Part shown: positions 27,739 to 36,841 of the stretch, piece after piece | How the letters are laid out: each line of letters begins with the position of its first letter | How positions within the stretch are numbered: position 1 is the first letter of the stretch | NCBI RefSeq assembly: GCF_011516635.5 | Contig: NZ_CP096255.1 | Span: forward strand, 5,578,501-5,642,500 | Length of the DNA: 64,000 bases | Reading direction: 5' to 3' | From: Bradyrhizobium barranii subsp. apii | GTDB lineage: Bacteria > Pseudomonadota > Alphaproteobacteria > Rhizobiales > Xanthobacteraceae | Notes under the pieces: model-generated | What the model was told of the DNA's origin: nothing | Database searches by the model: none | What the model saw: the letters and a program-made list of their open reading frames with translations, nothing else | Translations under genes and position numbers: made by a program

Positions 27739-28443
27739 CGATTCAGTGCCTCCGAGCGGCCCTTCTAACGCAATAGAACCACAGGGTTAATCGTCGCTTA
27801 ATGACAGATATACGAAACTCCCCGACTGTGACCGCCGTGCGACGCTCCCTTGCACGGTTGGTCCATTCCACGTATGTACGGAGTGCTGACGGCCGATATT
27901 TCCGGTTGTGTCGCGTTCAGCCTCCCGGTGCAGCGCCGGAACTCTCAAGGTTTGGGAATTCCAGCGTTTTTCCGTTCCCCTCAAAGACCAGCGCGGTGCG
28001 CGGCAGCGAGGTGGAGCGGGTCAAGCCCCGGTGGCGGACGGTCCCTGGTTACCACCGCGTTTCCGGGACGGTTTTGACAGCGACGTGACTCGTTACCCGG
28101 TCCCTTAATCCCAAGGGAGCGGTTCGTAATCCCCAAGGCGAGCGCGCTCGCGCCATGCCTGGCCAGCAGCAACTGATTGAGGGGCGGCCCCGCCGCCCAA
28201 TGTTTCATACGGGCCGACGCTTGATGCGCCAGACTGTGCCGACGAATTCTGAAGGACCGTTCGCGACGCTGCGGAGTGACAATCCCGCGCGCCGCTTCGG
28301 CCCTCCAGCTTCCGTTTCGGCAAGGCGCGAGAGACGGCGTTTCGGCCTTCCCCTCACCCCCGAATCAGGTGGACCGTCGCGGCACCCGGCAGCGCTAATC
28401 GCGCCCACGGTGAATCGCGCCCGCCGCCGCCAAGAGTTAAGAC
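27739..28443. other. 705-bp divergent intergenic region with long leader of the RNase E gene
   Basis: No convincing gene is present. It must hold the promoters of amiC (-) and rne (+). Visible structure includes a GC-rich hairpin near 28182-28200 (GGGGCGGCCCCGCCGCCC) and a 10-bp direct repeat AATCGCGCCC at 28397-28406 and 28413-28422, just before the rne ribosome site. Enterobacterial rne has a long structured 5' leader through which RNase E limits its own mRNA. A similar role here is only an analogy. Confidence 0.5.
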
Positions 28444-31400
28444 ATGCCCAACAAGATGTTGATCGATGCTACCCACCCGGAGGAGACCCGGGTCGTCGTG
28501 GTCCGCGGCAATCGCGTCGAAGAGTTTGATTTCGAGACCGCACAACGCAAGCAACTGCGCGGGAATATCTACCTCGCCAAGGTCACGAGGGTCGAACCCT
28601 CGCTCCAGGCCGCCTTCGTCGAATATGGCGGCAACCGCCACGGCTTCCTCGCCTTCAGCGAAATCCATCCCGACTACTACCAGATCCCGGTCGCCGACCG
28701 GCAGGCACTGATCGAGGCCGAGGAACAGGCCCATCGCGAAGCCGAGGAAGAGAGCGAGAACCGCTCCCACGGCCGCCGCCGTTCGCGCCACCGCAATTCC
28801 CGCCGCCGCAGTCAAGGCGAACGCGTCCGCAGCGACGTCGTCGAGGGCCTCGAGGCCGGCGCCGACCCCGCGGCCCAGCCGGTCGAGGGCGAAGCCCTGC
28901 ACACCGAGGGCGCGCCGCACGAGGGCGAGCATCTGCACGCCGATGCGGAACATCATGGCGAGCACGACGGCCACGAGCATCAAGACCACGAACATGGCGA
29001 TCATGATCACCACGATCATGACCACGAAGGACATGGTCACGACCATCATCATGCCAATGATGACGATCACCATCACGCCCACGGTCATGACGACCATGGT
29101 CATGACGAGCACGATCATCACGACCATGACCATGCCGACGAGGCGCCCGCGCCTGTCGCTGCCTTCGGCGCCGAGCCCGTGGTCGCGACCGAGACCGCTG
29201 CCGAACCGCAGGAGGCTGTCGCCTCCGAGGCCCATGCCGAGGCTCTCGCCGAAGCCGTGACCGCCTCCACCGAACCGGCCGACGCCGTCTACGCTGCTGG
29301 CGAAAGCACTGATGCTCGTCATCAGGAGTCCGATGAGGAAGACGACGAGGACGAGGACGGCGAGGAAGCCGAAGAGGAACACGTCGAATCCGTCGGCGGC
29401 GACGACGTGATGGAGGAAGTGCCGGAGCGCACCTTCCGCCCGCGCCGCCAGTACAAGATCCAGGAAGTCATCAAGCGCCGCCAGGTGATGCTGGTTCAGG
29501 TCGTCAAGGAAGAGCGCGGCAACAAGGGCGCGGCGCTGACGACCTACCTCTCGCTCGCCGGCCGCTATGCCGTGTTGATGCCGAACACCGCGCGCGGCGG
29601 CGGCATCAGCCGCAAGATCACCAGCGCCCAGGATCGTTCCCGCCTGAAGGAAGTTGTGCAGGATCTCGACGTGCCCGAGGGCATGGGCATCATCCTGCGC
29701 ACCGCCGGCGCCGCACGTACCAAGCCCGAGATCAAGCGCGACTTCGAATACCTGATCCGGATGTGGGAGACGGTGCGCGACCTGACGCTGAAGTCGCAGG
29801 CCCCGACCCTGGTCTACGAGGAAGGCTCGCTGATCAAGCGCTCGCTACGCGACCTCTACAACAAGGAGATGGACGAGATTTCGGTTGCCGGTGAGTCCGG
29901 CTACCGCGAAGCGCGCGATTTCATGAAGATGCTGATGCCCGCCAATGTCAGCGCGGTGAAGCAGTATCGCGACGGCCAGCCGCTGTTCTCGCGCATGGGC
30001 GTCGAGAGCCAGCTGGACGCGATGTTCTCTCCGACCGTGCAGTTGCGCTCCGGCGGCTACATCGTGATCAACCAGACCGAGGCGCTGGTCTCGATCGACG
30101 TCAACTCCGGACGATCGACCCGCGAGCACCATATCGAGGACACTGCACTCAAGACCAATCTGGAAGCGGCCGAAGAGGTTGCGCGCCAGCTCCGTCTGCG
30201 CGACCTCGCCGGCCTGATCGTCATCGACTTCATCGACATGGACGAGAAGCGCAACAACCGTGCGGTCGAGCGCAAGCTGTCCGATTGCCTGCGGCAGGAC
30301 CGCGCCCGCATCCAGGTCGGCCGCATCTCGCATTTCGGCCTGCTCGAGATGTCGCGCCAGCGCATCCGCGCCAGCGTGCTGGAATCCTCGACCGATCCCT
30401 GCCCGCATTGCGGCGGCACCGGCCATGTCCGCTCGGTCTCCTCGGTTGCGCTCCAGCTGCTGCGCGGCCTCGAAGAGATCCTGATGAAGGGCGCGACCCA
30501 CAATCTCGTGGTCCGCACCCGCACCGACGTCGCGCTCTATGTGCTGAACCACAAGCGCGGCCATCTGCGCGACCTCGAGAACGGCTTCAAGGTCACGCTG
30601 GCCGTCATCGCCGACCCCAGCGTCAGCGGACCGCAGGCCTATCTCATCGACCGCGGCGAGCAGGTGCATACGCTGGAAGCAGCGAAGGCGCTGCTGGCGG
30701 CACAGGCCGCCGCAAGCCCGCCGCCCATAGTCGAAGAAGTCTATGACGACGAGGAATTCGATCCGGAGCTGGAATCCGAGGTCGAGACCGAAGAAACCGA
30801 AGGCCTCGCCGAGGAGCAGGCTGGCGGCGAAGCGGCTTCCGACCAGGATGGCCAGCGCCGCAAGCGCCGCCGGCGTCGGCGCGGCCGCGGTGCCCCGCGC
30901 GACGGCGAGTTGCGCGAGGATGGCGCTCCGGCGTCTTCCGAAGCGGCCGTGGCGGCCAGCGAAGGTGAAGAGGACACCGAGTCCGAACAGGACGGCGAGG
31001 AAGGTGAGGACCAGGCGGCCCGCAGCGAGCAGCAGGGCAACGGCGATCGCCGTCGCCGGCGTGGTCGTCGCGGTGGACGCCGCCGTCGCGGTGGCAACGA
31101 GGAAGGTCTCGCCGGCTCCATCGGCGACGAGCTCGCAGCCAATGCGCCGTCGGAAGCGACCGATGCCGTCGCCGATTTCGACAGCTTTGGCGGCGAGGCT
31201 GCGCCCTCGATCGCGCAGGCCGAACACACCACCGCCGAGCCTGAGGTCAGCCAGCCCGAGCCGCGCGCCGAGGTGCAGATTGAGGCGCCGGCCCAGCCTG
31301 AGCCCGCTCCTGCCGCCGCGGACGAAGAGCCGGCCGACGACAAGGCTGCCCGTCGCCGCTCCACGGTCCGGGAAAAGGTGAGCTTCCTGTCGAGCAGCGC

Positions 31401-31551
31401 GAGCGAGCCGGCAACACCGGTTGCGGCAGCGCCGGAGCCGGTTGCCCCGTCCGCACCAGCCGCTGAACCCACGCCGGAGGCGGCAACCGAAACCCCGGCC
31501 GCCCCGCGTCGCGCCGGCTGGTGGTCTCGCCGGTTCGGCGGCGGCGAGTAG
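28444..31551 (+). CDS. rne: Ribonuclease E with histidine-rich S1 insertion
   Basis: 1,035 residues. The S1 domain begins KQLRGNIYLAKVTRVEPSLQAAF and is interrupted from ~95 to ~335 by Arg-rich, His/Asp-rich (159-233) and Glu-rich segments before VVKEERGNKGAALTTYL. The catalytic DNase-I-like part carries both metal-binding Asp motifs (VSIDVNSG and VIDFIDMDE), and the Zn-link CPHCG follows. The last ~300 residues are disordered, with acidic runs alternating with Arg clusters (RRKRRRRRRGRG), the degradosome/RNA-binding scaffold. It cuts single-stranded AU-rich RNA in mRNA decay and rRNA/tRNA maturation. The ribosome site (AAGAG) is weak. A clear terminator follows. Confidence 0.96.
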   Translation: MPNKMLIDATHPEETRVVVVRGNRVEEFDFETAQRKQLRGNIYLAKVTRVEPSLQAAFVEYGGNRHGFLAFSEIHPDYYQIPVADRQALIEAEEQAHREAEEESENRSHGRRRSRHRNSRRRSQGERVRSDVVEGLEAGADPAAQPVEGEALHTEGAPHEGEHLHADAEHHGEHDGHEHQDHEHGDHDHHDHDHEGHGHDHHHANDDDHHHAHGHDDHGHDEHDHHDHDHADEAPAPVAAFGAEPVVATETAAEPQEAVASEAHAEALAEAVTASTEPADAVYAAGESTDARHQESDEEDDEDEDGEEAEEEHVESVGGDDVMEEVPERTFRPRRQYKIQEVIKRRQVMLVQVVKEERGNKGAALTTYLSLAGRYAVLMPNTARGGGISRKITSAQDRSRLKEVVQDLDVPEGMGIILRTAGAARTKPEIKRDFEYLIRMWETVRDLTLKSQAPTLVYEEGSLIKRSLRDLYNKEMDEISVAGESGYREARDFMKMLMPANVSAVKQYRDGQPLFSRMGVESQLDAMFSPTVQLRSGGYIVINQTEALVSIDVNSGRSTREHHIEDTALKTNLEAAEEVARQLRLRDLAGLIVIDFIDMDEKRNNRAVERKLSDCLRQDRARIQVGRISHFGLLEMSRQRIRASVLESSTDPCPHCGGTGHVRSVSSVALQLLRGLEEILMKGATHNLVVRTRTDVALYVLNHKRGHLRDLENGFKVTLAVIADPSVSGPQAYLIDRGEQVHTLEAAKALLAAQAAASPPPIVEEVYDDEEFDPELESEVETEETEGLAEEQAGGEAASDQDGQRRKRRRRRRGRGAPRDGELREDGAPASSEAAVAASEGEEDTESEQDGEEGEDQAARSEQQGNGDRRRRRGRRGGRRRRGGNEEGLAGSIGDELAANAPSEATDAVADFDSFGGEAAPSIAQAEHTTAEPEVSQPEPRAEVQIEAPAQPEPAPAAADEEPADDKAARRRSTVREKVSFLSSSASEPATPVAAAPEPVAPSAPAAEPTPEAATETPAAPRRAGWWSRRFGGGE

Positions 31552-31569
31552 AGCGAACAAAGCAGTTGA

Positions 31570-31598
31570 AACCGCCCGGCCAAGCCGGGCGGTTTTGA
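31570..31598 (+). terminator. Rho-independent terminator of rne
   Basis: An 11-bp perfect stem (AACCGCCCGGC / GCCGGGCGGTT) with a 3-base loop, followed by TTGATTT, begins 19 bp after the rne stop. Confidence 0.9.
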
Positions 31599-31617
31599 TT
31601 TAGCGAGGTCAGTTTCG

Positions 31618-32850
31618 ATGCAAAGCGCAATTGTTCTCGGCGGCGGCATGATCGGCGTGAGCGCGGCGCTGCACCTCCGGCAGCGCGGCTGGTCGGTCAC
31701 GCTCGTCGACCGCAGGGAACCTGGCCGCGAGACCAGCTACGGCAATGCCGGGATGATCCAGGCCGAAGCCGTGCGCCCCTATCCGATGCCGCGCGACCTC
31801 GCTTCGCTCCTGAAGATCGCGACCGGCCGCACCAATGACGTGCGCTACAGCCTGTCGTCGCTTCATCTCCATATCGAGCCCCTGCTCCGCTACTGGTGGC
31901 ATTCGGCGCCGAAGCGGCATCGCGAGGCGATCGACGCCTGGGCGCGGCTGATCGCCTACGCGACGGCGGAGCACGACATTCTCATTCGCGAAGCCCATGC
32001 CGACAATCTGATCCGCCGCGCGGGCTACCGGCATCTGCATCGCGACGCAGCCTCCTTCGATCTCGCCGTCAAGGCGGCGGAAGAAGACCAGCGCGAATTC
32101 GGCGTGAGGTTTCGCGCGCTCTCGGGGGCCGAGCTCGCCAAGGCCGAACCGATTCTGCGCGACGACCTGCCCGGCGCGATCCATTGGCTCGACACCTGGA
32201 CCGTGTCCGATCCCGGCGCACTGGTCACGGCCTATGCCGAGCTGTTCGAGCGCCTCGGCGGCACCATCGTGCTCGGTGATGCCCAGACCTTGCGGCAGAC
32301 CGCGACCGGCTGGTCGGTCGACACGGACCAGGGAGCCATCGACGCCGCGGCCGCCGTCGTGACGCTCGGGCCCTGGTCGCCCAATCTCCTGCACAAATTC
32401 GGCTACCGTATTCCGCTGGTGCGCAAGCGCGGCTACCACATGCATTACAGCGGCGGCGCATCACTCGATCTGCCGCTGGTCGACAAGGCCGGCGGCTATG
32501 CCATGGGTCCGATGGCCAAGGGCATCCGCATCACCACAGGCGCGGAATTGACCGGCATGGACGCGCTCGCCACGCCCGTGCAGCTCGCCAGTGCCGAAGC
32601 TTCCGCGCGAGAGCTGATCGACCTCGGCAAGCGGGTCGAGCCCGACCCGTGGTTCGGCACCCGCCCCTGCACGCCCGACATGCTGCCGGTGCTCGGGCAA
32701 GCTCCGCGTCATCCCGGCCTCTGGATGAATTTCGGCCACGGCCACCAGGGCTTTACGCTTGGACCTGCGACCGGCCGCCTGCTCGCCGAGATGATGAGCG
32801 GCGAGACGCCGGCGATCGATCCGACGCCATACCGGCCTGAGCGATTCTAG
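31618..32850 (+). CDS. FAD-dependent D-amino acid dehydrogenase-like oxidoreductase
   Basis: 410 residues of the DAO/DadA family. The N-terminal FAD motif is AIVLGGGMIGVSAALHL followed by VTLVDRREPGRETSYGNAGM. The middle has the substrate-domain features FGVRFRALSGAEL and LPGAIHWLDTWTVSDPGALV, and the C-terminus has the second FAD contact WMNFGHGHQGFTLGPATGRLL. DadA-type enzymes oxidise D-amino acids to 2-oxo acids and feed electrons to the respiratory chain. The gene follows the rne terminator closely and appears to be a single-gene unit. No racemase lies beside it, so the substrate could be another secondary amine. Confidence 0.85.
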   Translation: MQSAIVLGGGMIGVSAALHLRQRGWSVTLVDRREPGRETSYGNAGMIQAEAVRPYPMPRDLASLLKIATGRTNDVRYSLSSLHLHIEPLLRYWWHSAPKRHREAIDAWARLIAYATAEHDILIREAHADNLIRRAGYRHLHRDAASFDLAVKAAEEDQREFGVRFRALSGAELAKAEPILRDDLPGAIHWLDTWTVSDPGALVTAYAELFERLGGTIVLGDAQTLRQTATGWSVDTDQGAIDAAAAVVTLGPWSPNLLHKFGYRIPLVRKRGYHMHYSGGASLDLPLVDKAGGYAMGPMAKGIRITTGAELTGMDALATPVQLASAEASARELIDLGKRVEPDPWFGTRPCTPDMLPVLGQAPRHPGLWMNFGHGHQGFTLGPATGRLLAEMMSGETPAIDPTPYRPERF

Positions 32851-32911
32851 CTGTCGGCGTCCGCGGCGCGCACCGCGAGCGCGACTGAGATGCGCGAGCC
32901 GGCAAATTCCG

Positions 32912-33748
32912 TCAGTCGGCGCGCTCGGCCAGCAGCTTCCTGATGCGGTCGGCATCTTCGGGCGTCGCCGGATTGTAGACGATCATGCTGAGATCGGAGC
33001 GGCCCTCGACATTGAAGCTCGAATATTCGAACGACATCGTGCCGTGAACGGGATGCCGCAGCCGCTTGGTGCCGTCGCCATGATGGCGCACGTCATTGTC
33101 GCGCCAGAGCGCCGCGAATTCCGGACTTGTCCGGCAGAGCTCGTCGACGAAATCGGCGACATGCGAGACGGCACCTGCTCGCGCCGCATCTGCCCTGAAT
33201 GCGGCCACCACGAAGCGTGCCACACTGTCCCAGTCATATTGCGCGGCGCGCACGCGCGGATCGCAGAAGATGAAGCGCAGGATGTTGCGCTGTCCCGGCG
33301 GGATCGCGCCGTAGTCGGTCAGCACGACGCTTGCGGCGCGATTCCAGGCGACGACGTCCCAGGTCGCGGTGCGTACCAGCGCCGGGCTGAATGAGAGCGC
33401 ATCGAGCACGCGTTGCAGCCGCGGCGAGACGCCTTCGCTCGCCTGGTAGTGCACCTCGGGCGGGCGGCCGAGGCCGATCAGGAACAGGTGCTCGCGCTCG
33501 ACATCGGTCAGCATCAACGCGCGCGCGATCCGGTCGAGCGCGTCGGCCGATGGCGCCCCGCCGCGGCCCTGCTCCAGCCAGGTGTACCAGGTCGAGCTGA
33601 TATTGGCGCGCTGGGCCACTTCCTCCCGGCGCAGGCCCGGCGTGCGCCTGCGGCTGCCGGAGAAGCCGAACGCGGCTGCATCGAGCCGGGTGCGACGGTC
33701 CTTCAGATAGGCCCCAAGCAGGTTCTCGGCGGCAGTGCTCTCGCTCAT
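32912..33748 (-). CDS. XRE-type transcriptional regulator with MmyB-like ligand domain
   Basis: 278 residues. The N-terminal HTH (~10-80) reads LGAYLKDRRTRLDAAAFG, TPGLRREEVAQRANISSTWYTWLEQGR and ALDRIARALMLTDVEREHL, the standard start of this family. The C-terminal ~170 residues are the MmyB-like PAS-type pocket (LDALSFSPALVRTATWDVVAWN). It is divergent from an epimerase-like gene with a duplicated operator between them, so it very likely controls that gene and itself. The ligand is unknown; MmyB pockets are reported to bind fatty acids. Confidence 0.9.
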   Translation of the reverse strand: MSESTAAENLLGAYLKDRRTRLDAAAFGFSGSRRRTPGLRREEVAQRANISSTWYTWLEQGRGGAPSADALDRIARALMLTDVEREHLFLIGLGRPPEVHYQASEGVSPRLQRVLDALSFSPALVRTATWDVVAWNRAASVVLTDYGAIPPGQRNILRFIFCDPRVRAAQYDWDSVARFVVAAFRADAARAGAVSHVADFVDELCRTSPEFAALWRDNDVRHHGDGTKRLRHPVHGTMSFEYSSFNVEGRSDLSMIVYNPATPEDADRIRKLLAERAD

Positions 33749-33762
33749 CCTGTTAGCGATTA

Positions 33763-33800
33763 TACCCTGATAACGCTACTACTTTACCCGGATAACTCTA
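33763..33800. promoter_or_regulatory. Duplicated operator between divergent genes
   Basis: Two 16-bp direct copies of TACCC(T/G)GATAAC(G/T)CTA occupy 33763-33778 and 33785-33800. They are 22 bp apart, two helical turns, in the 91-bp gap between the regulator (33748, -) and the epimerase-like gene (33840, +). The first copy also sits in an inverted pair TAGCG/CGCTA. Confidence 0.7.
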
Positions 33801-33839
33801 ACGTAGATGGTTCTCTCCACCAACCCCAGGAGAATTCGC

Positions 33840-34724
33840 ATGCGTGTTTTCGTTACCGGTGCCACCGGCTTCGTCGGCTCCGCCGTCGTTCGAGATTTGA
33901 TGGCCGCCGGCCATAGCGTGCTCGGCCTCGCCCGCTCCGATGCCGGCGCCGCAGCACTCACCGCGATGGGCGCCGAGGTCCATCGTGGGTCGCTGGAGGA
34001 TCATGCCTCCTTACGCGGCGGCGCCGCCGCTTCGGACGGTGTGCTGCATCTCGGCTTCAACCACGACTTCTCGAAATTCGCCGACAATTGCGAGCTCGAC
34101 CGCCGCGCGATCCTCGCGCTCGGCGAGGAACTCAAAGGCTCCGACCGCCCTCTCATCGTCACATCCGGTGTAGCGCTGCTGGCGCCCGGACGGCTCGCGA
34201 CCGAAGACGATGCCGCGGCCCGCCACTTTCCGCGCGTCTCGGAAGCCACTGCCGAAGACCTCGCGGAGCGCGGCGTCCGCACCGGCATCGTGCGGCTGCC
34301 GCCCACGACCCACGGTAAGGGCGACCACGGCTTCGTGCCGCGCCTGATCGCGCTCGCCCGGGAGAAAGGCGCCGCTGCCTATATCGGCGAAGGCCAAAAC
34401 CGCTGGCCGGCCGCGCACCGCCTCGACGCCGCGCGCGTCTATCGTCTCGCGCTGGAGCAAGGCGCGACCGCGCGGCGCTATCATGCGATCGCCGAGGAAG
34501 GCGTGCCATTCAAGGCGATTGCAGAGGCGATCGGCCGACGGCTCGGCGTCCCCGTCGTGTCCAAATCGCCTGAGGAAGCGGCCGCGCATTTCGGCTGGTT
34601 CGCACAGTTCGCCGGCATCGACGTTCCGACCTCAAGCGCCAAGACGCGCGCTTCGCTCAGCTGGGCGCCGAAAGAAAAAGGGCTGATCGACGATCTCGAC
34701 CAGCCCCATTATTTCGAGGTCTGA
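33840..34724 (+). CDS. NAD-dependent epimerase/SDR family oxidoreductase
   Basis: 294 residues. The atypical-SDR Rossmann motif is MRVFVTGATGFVGSAVVRDL, with the cofactor strand VLGLARSDAGAAAL. Substrate-side segments include GVLHLGFNHDFSKFADN and VRLPPTTHGKGDHGFVPRL; no canonical YxxxK is obvious, as in some extended SDRs. ATG 33840 follows CCAGGAGAATTCGC, a good ribosome site. Divergent from, and likely regulated by, the MmyB-type regulator. Such pairs are often inducible detoxification modules, which is inference. Confidence 0.88.
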   Translation: MRVFVTGATGFVGSAVVRDLMAAGHSVLGLARSDAGAAALTAMGAEVHRGSLEDHASLRGGAAASDGVLHLGFNHDFSKFADNCELDRRAILALGEELKGSDRPLIVTSGVALLAPGRLATEDDAAARHFPRVSEATAEDLAERGVRTGIVRLPPTTHGKGDHGFVPRLIALAREKGAAAYIGEGQNRWPAAHRLDAARVYRLALEQGATARRYHAIAEEGVPFKAIAEAIGRRLGVPVVSKSPEEAAAHFGWFAQFAGIDVPTSSAKTRASLSWAPKEKGLIDDLDQPHYFEV

Positions 34725-34745
34725 CGGCGCCGCCCGCGCCGTCAG
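34721..34745. terminator. Hairpin between convergent genes
   Basis: A 10-bp perfect stem (CTGACGGCGC / GCGCCGTCAG) with a 5-base loop; the stem contains the epimerase-like gene's stop codon. It separates that gene from the convergent dctA-like gene. Confidence 0.5.
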
Positions 34746-34759
34746 ATTCCGCTTGCAGA

Positions 34760-36094
34760 TCAGTCCGTCGTGACGGCCGTTTCCATGTCGGTCGGATCGA
34801 TCTGTCTGGCGAGGTTGGCGTTGAGCTTGTCGCGGTCGAGCTCACCCTCCCACCAGGCGACGATCACGCAGGCCACGCCGTTGCCACAGAGGTTGGTCAG
34901 CGCGCGGCACTCGCTCATGAACTTGTCGATGCCGAGCACGATCGCCATGCCCGGCACGAGGCGCGGATCGACCACGGCGAGCGTCGCGGCCAGCGTGATG
35001 AAGCCCGCGCCGGTGATGCCGGAGGCACCCTTCGAGGTCAGCATCGCCACCACCAGGATGGTGAGCTGCTGGCCGAAGGTGAGATCGAAGCCAAGCGCCT
35101 GCGCGATGAACAGCGTCGCCAGCGTCATGTAGATGTTGGTGCCGTCGAGATTGAACGAATAGCCCGTGGGCACCACGAGGCCGACCACCGACTTCGAGCA
35201 GCCGAGGCGCTCGAGTTTCTCCATCAAGGACGGCAGCGCGCTTTCCGAGGACGAGGTGCCGAGCACGATCAGCAGCTCGTCCTTGATGTAGGCGAGGAAC
35301 TTGAAGATGGAGAAGCCGGCGAGGCGCGCGATGGTTCCGAGCACGACGAATACGAACAGCGCCGCGGTGACGTAGAACGTCGCGATCAGGCCGACCAGGT
35401 TGAGGATCGCCCCGGTGCCGAACTTGCCGATGGTGTAGGCCATTGCGCCGAAGGCGCCGATCGGCGCCGCGCGCATCACGATGGAGATAACTCCGAACAC
35501 CGCATGCGCGGCGTCATCGATGAAGCTGCGGATGGTATGGCCGCGCTCGCCGAGGCCCATGATGGCGAAGCCGAACAGCACCGAGAACAGCAACACCTGC
35601 AGGATCTCGCCTTGCGCGAAGGCGCCGACCACGGTGTCGGGGATGATGTGCAGGATGAAGTCGACCGACCTCTGGCCCTCGGCCTGCTTGGCGTAGTTGG
35701 CGACGGCCTGCGCGTTGGCGGCGGCGCTGCCGAAGCCCGCACCCGGCCTCACCAGGTTGCCGATGATGAGTCCGATCACCAGCGCGAAGGTCGAGACGAC
35801 CTCGAAATAGACCAGCGCCTTGACGCCGATGCGGCCGACCTTCTTTGCGTCCTGGATATGCGCGATGCCGGAGACCACGGTGCAGAAGATGATCGGCGCA
35901 ATCACCATCTTGATCAGCTTGATGAAGCCGTCGCCCATCGCCTTGATCCACTCGTTGGTGGCGAGCGACGGCCACAGCCAGCCGACCAAGGCGCCGAGCA
36001 CGATGGCGATCAGCACCTGGACGTAGAGAACCTTGTACCAAGGCTTGGCGGCGGCCGGCGCGACCGGCGCCCCCGCCATCGTTGTCGTCGTCAT
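34760..36094 (-). CDS. dctA: Dicarboxylate/amino acid:cation symporter (DctA-like)
   Basis: 444 residues, DAACS family with about eight membrane helices plus re-entrant loops. Diagnostic motifs are SSSESALPSLMEKLERLG (serine-rich hairpin), VVPTGYSFNLDGTNIYMTLA and SKGASGITGAGFITLAATLA, followed by the conserved GIDKFMSECRALTNLCGNGVA. The pattern matches H+/C4-dicarboxylate DctA (succinate, malate, fumarate), the main carbon supply of nitrogen-fixing bacteroids; glutamate carriers are close relatives. ATG 36094 follows GAGGGGGAG. No dctBD genes are adjacent. Confidence 0.9.
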   Translation of the reverse strand: MTTTTMAGAPVAPAAAKPWYKVLYVQVLIAIVLGALVGWLWPSLATNEWIKAMGDGFIKLIKMVIAPIIFCTVVSGIAHIQDAKKVGRIGVKALVYFEVVSTFALVIGLIIGNLVRPGAGFGSAAANAQAVANYAKQAEGQRSVDFILHIIPDTVVGAFAQGEILQVLLFSVLFGFAIMGLGERGHTIRSFIDDAAHAVFGVISIVMRAAPIGAFGAMAYTIGKFGTGAILNLVGLIATFYVTAALFVFVVLGTIARLAGFSIFKFLAYIKDELLIVLGTSSSESALPSLMEKLERLGCSKSVVGLVVPTGYSFNLDGTNIYMTLATLFIAQALGFDLTFGQQLTILVVAMLTSKGASGITGAGFITLAATLAVVDPRLVPGMAIVLGIDKFMSECRALTNLCGNGVACVIVAWWEGELDRDKLNANLARQIDPTDMETAVTTD

Positions 36095-36177
36095 TGTTTC
36101 ACTCCCCCTCAAACTCAGAGCCAGCCAAGATCAACTTGGCCGGCTCTGTCAATCGGAACTGCTCGGAATGGTGCGCT

Positions 36178-36792
36178 TTACCCGCGTCGATCGACGATCC
36201 GGCGGGCCGCCGGCATCAGCGCGGCGCCCAGCGCGTTCTTGACCACCGATGCCGCAATGAACGGCGCGACGCCGACCGCCCAAGCCTTGGTTGCGCCAAG
36301 GCCGATGACGTAGGCCAGCCAGCCGAAGCCGGCGATGAAGATGACGACATGGGCGAGCGCCATTGCTCCAAACAGGAACACGACGTTGCGATCCCAGCCG
36401 CGCTCGGCCAGCCAGCCGGTGATGAAGGCAGCCAGCACGAAGCCATACAGGTAGCCGGCAGTCGGGCCGACCAGCGGTGCAATTCCACCGACCGGGCCGG
36501 CGAACACCGGCAGCCCCATCGCGCCTTCGGCGAGGTAGGCGATCATGGTTGCGCTGCCAAGGCGCCAGCCATAGGCGGCGCCGATCATCAGCACGACCAG
36601 CGTCTGCAGGGTCATGGGCACGTAAGGCAGTGGCAGATTCACCTTGGCTGATAGCGCCATCAAGGCGGTGCCGAGCGCAATCAGCACGACGGCGCGAAGT
36701 GCGCCGACGGTTTCACCCGGACGGGTCGGCCACATCAATGCGGCGAGAGGAGAATGCGGCGTGGCGACGGACGGGAGGGAACGGTCAGACAA
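36178..36792 (-). CDS. bioY: Biotin transporter BioY
   Basis: 204 residues if translation starts at TTG 36792, which has GGAG seven bases upstream; the frame stays open to 37035 but that part overlaps the aminotransferase gene. Six hydrophobic segments with the BioY signature regions VNLPLPYVPMTLQTLVVLMIGAAYG and GLPVFAGPVGGIAPLVGPTAGYLYG. BioY is the membrane S-component that captures biotin, alone or with an ECF AT module; no bioMN genes lie here. Biotin is the cofactor of the AccB protein encoded 6 kb away. The gene follows the aminotransferase on the minus strand. Confidence 0.92.
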   Translation of the reverse strand: MSDRSLPSVATPHSPLAALMWPTRPGETVGALRAVVLIALGTALMALSAKVNLPLPYVPMTLQTLVVLMIGAAYGWRLGSATMIAYLAEGAMGLPVFAGPVGGIAPLVGPTAGYLYGFVLAAFITGWLAERGWDRNVVFLFGAMALAHVVIFIAGFGWLAYVIGLGATKAWAVGVAPFIAASVVKNALGAALMPAARRIVDRRG

Positions 36793-36841
36793 AGTTGAAC
36801 TCCGCGGGGCTGGTGTCGAAACGGCTGTCGAAAACTCGCGG

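Noticed and set aside
28074..28102. TTGACA as a -35 box for rne
   Set aside because: No acceptable -10 sequence lies 16-18 bases downstream.
28354..29382. 342-codon minus-strand frame with a Val/Met-rich hydrophobic run
   Set aside because: Shadow of the RNase E gene; the hydrophobic run is the antisense of the His/Asp tract, not a real membrane protein.
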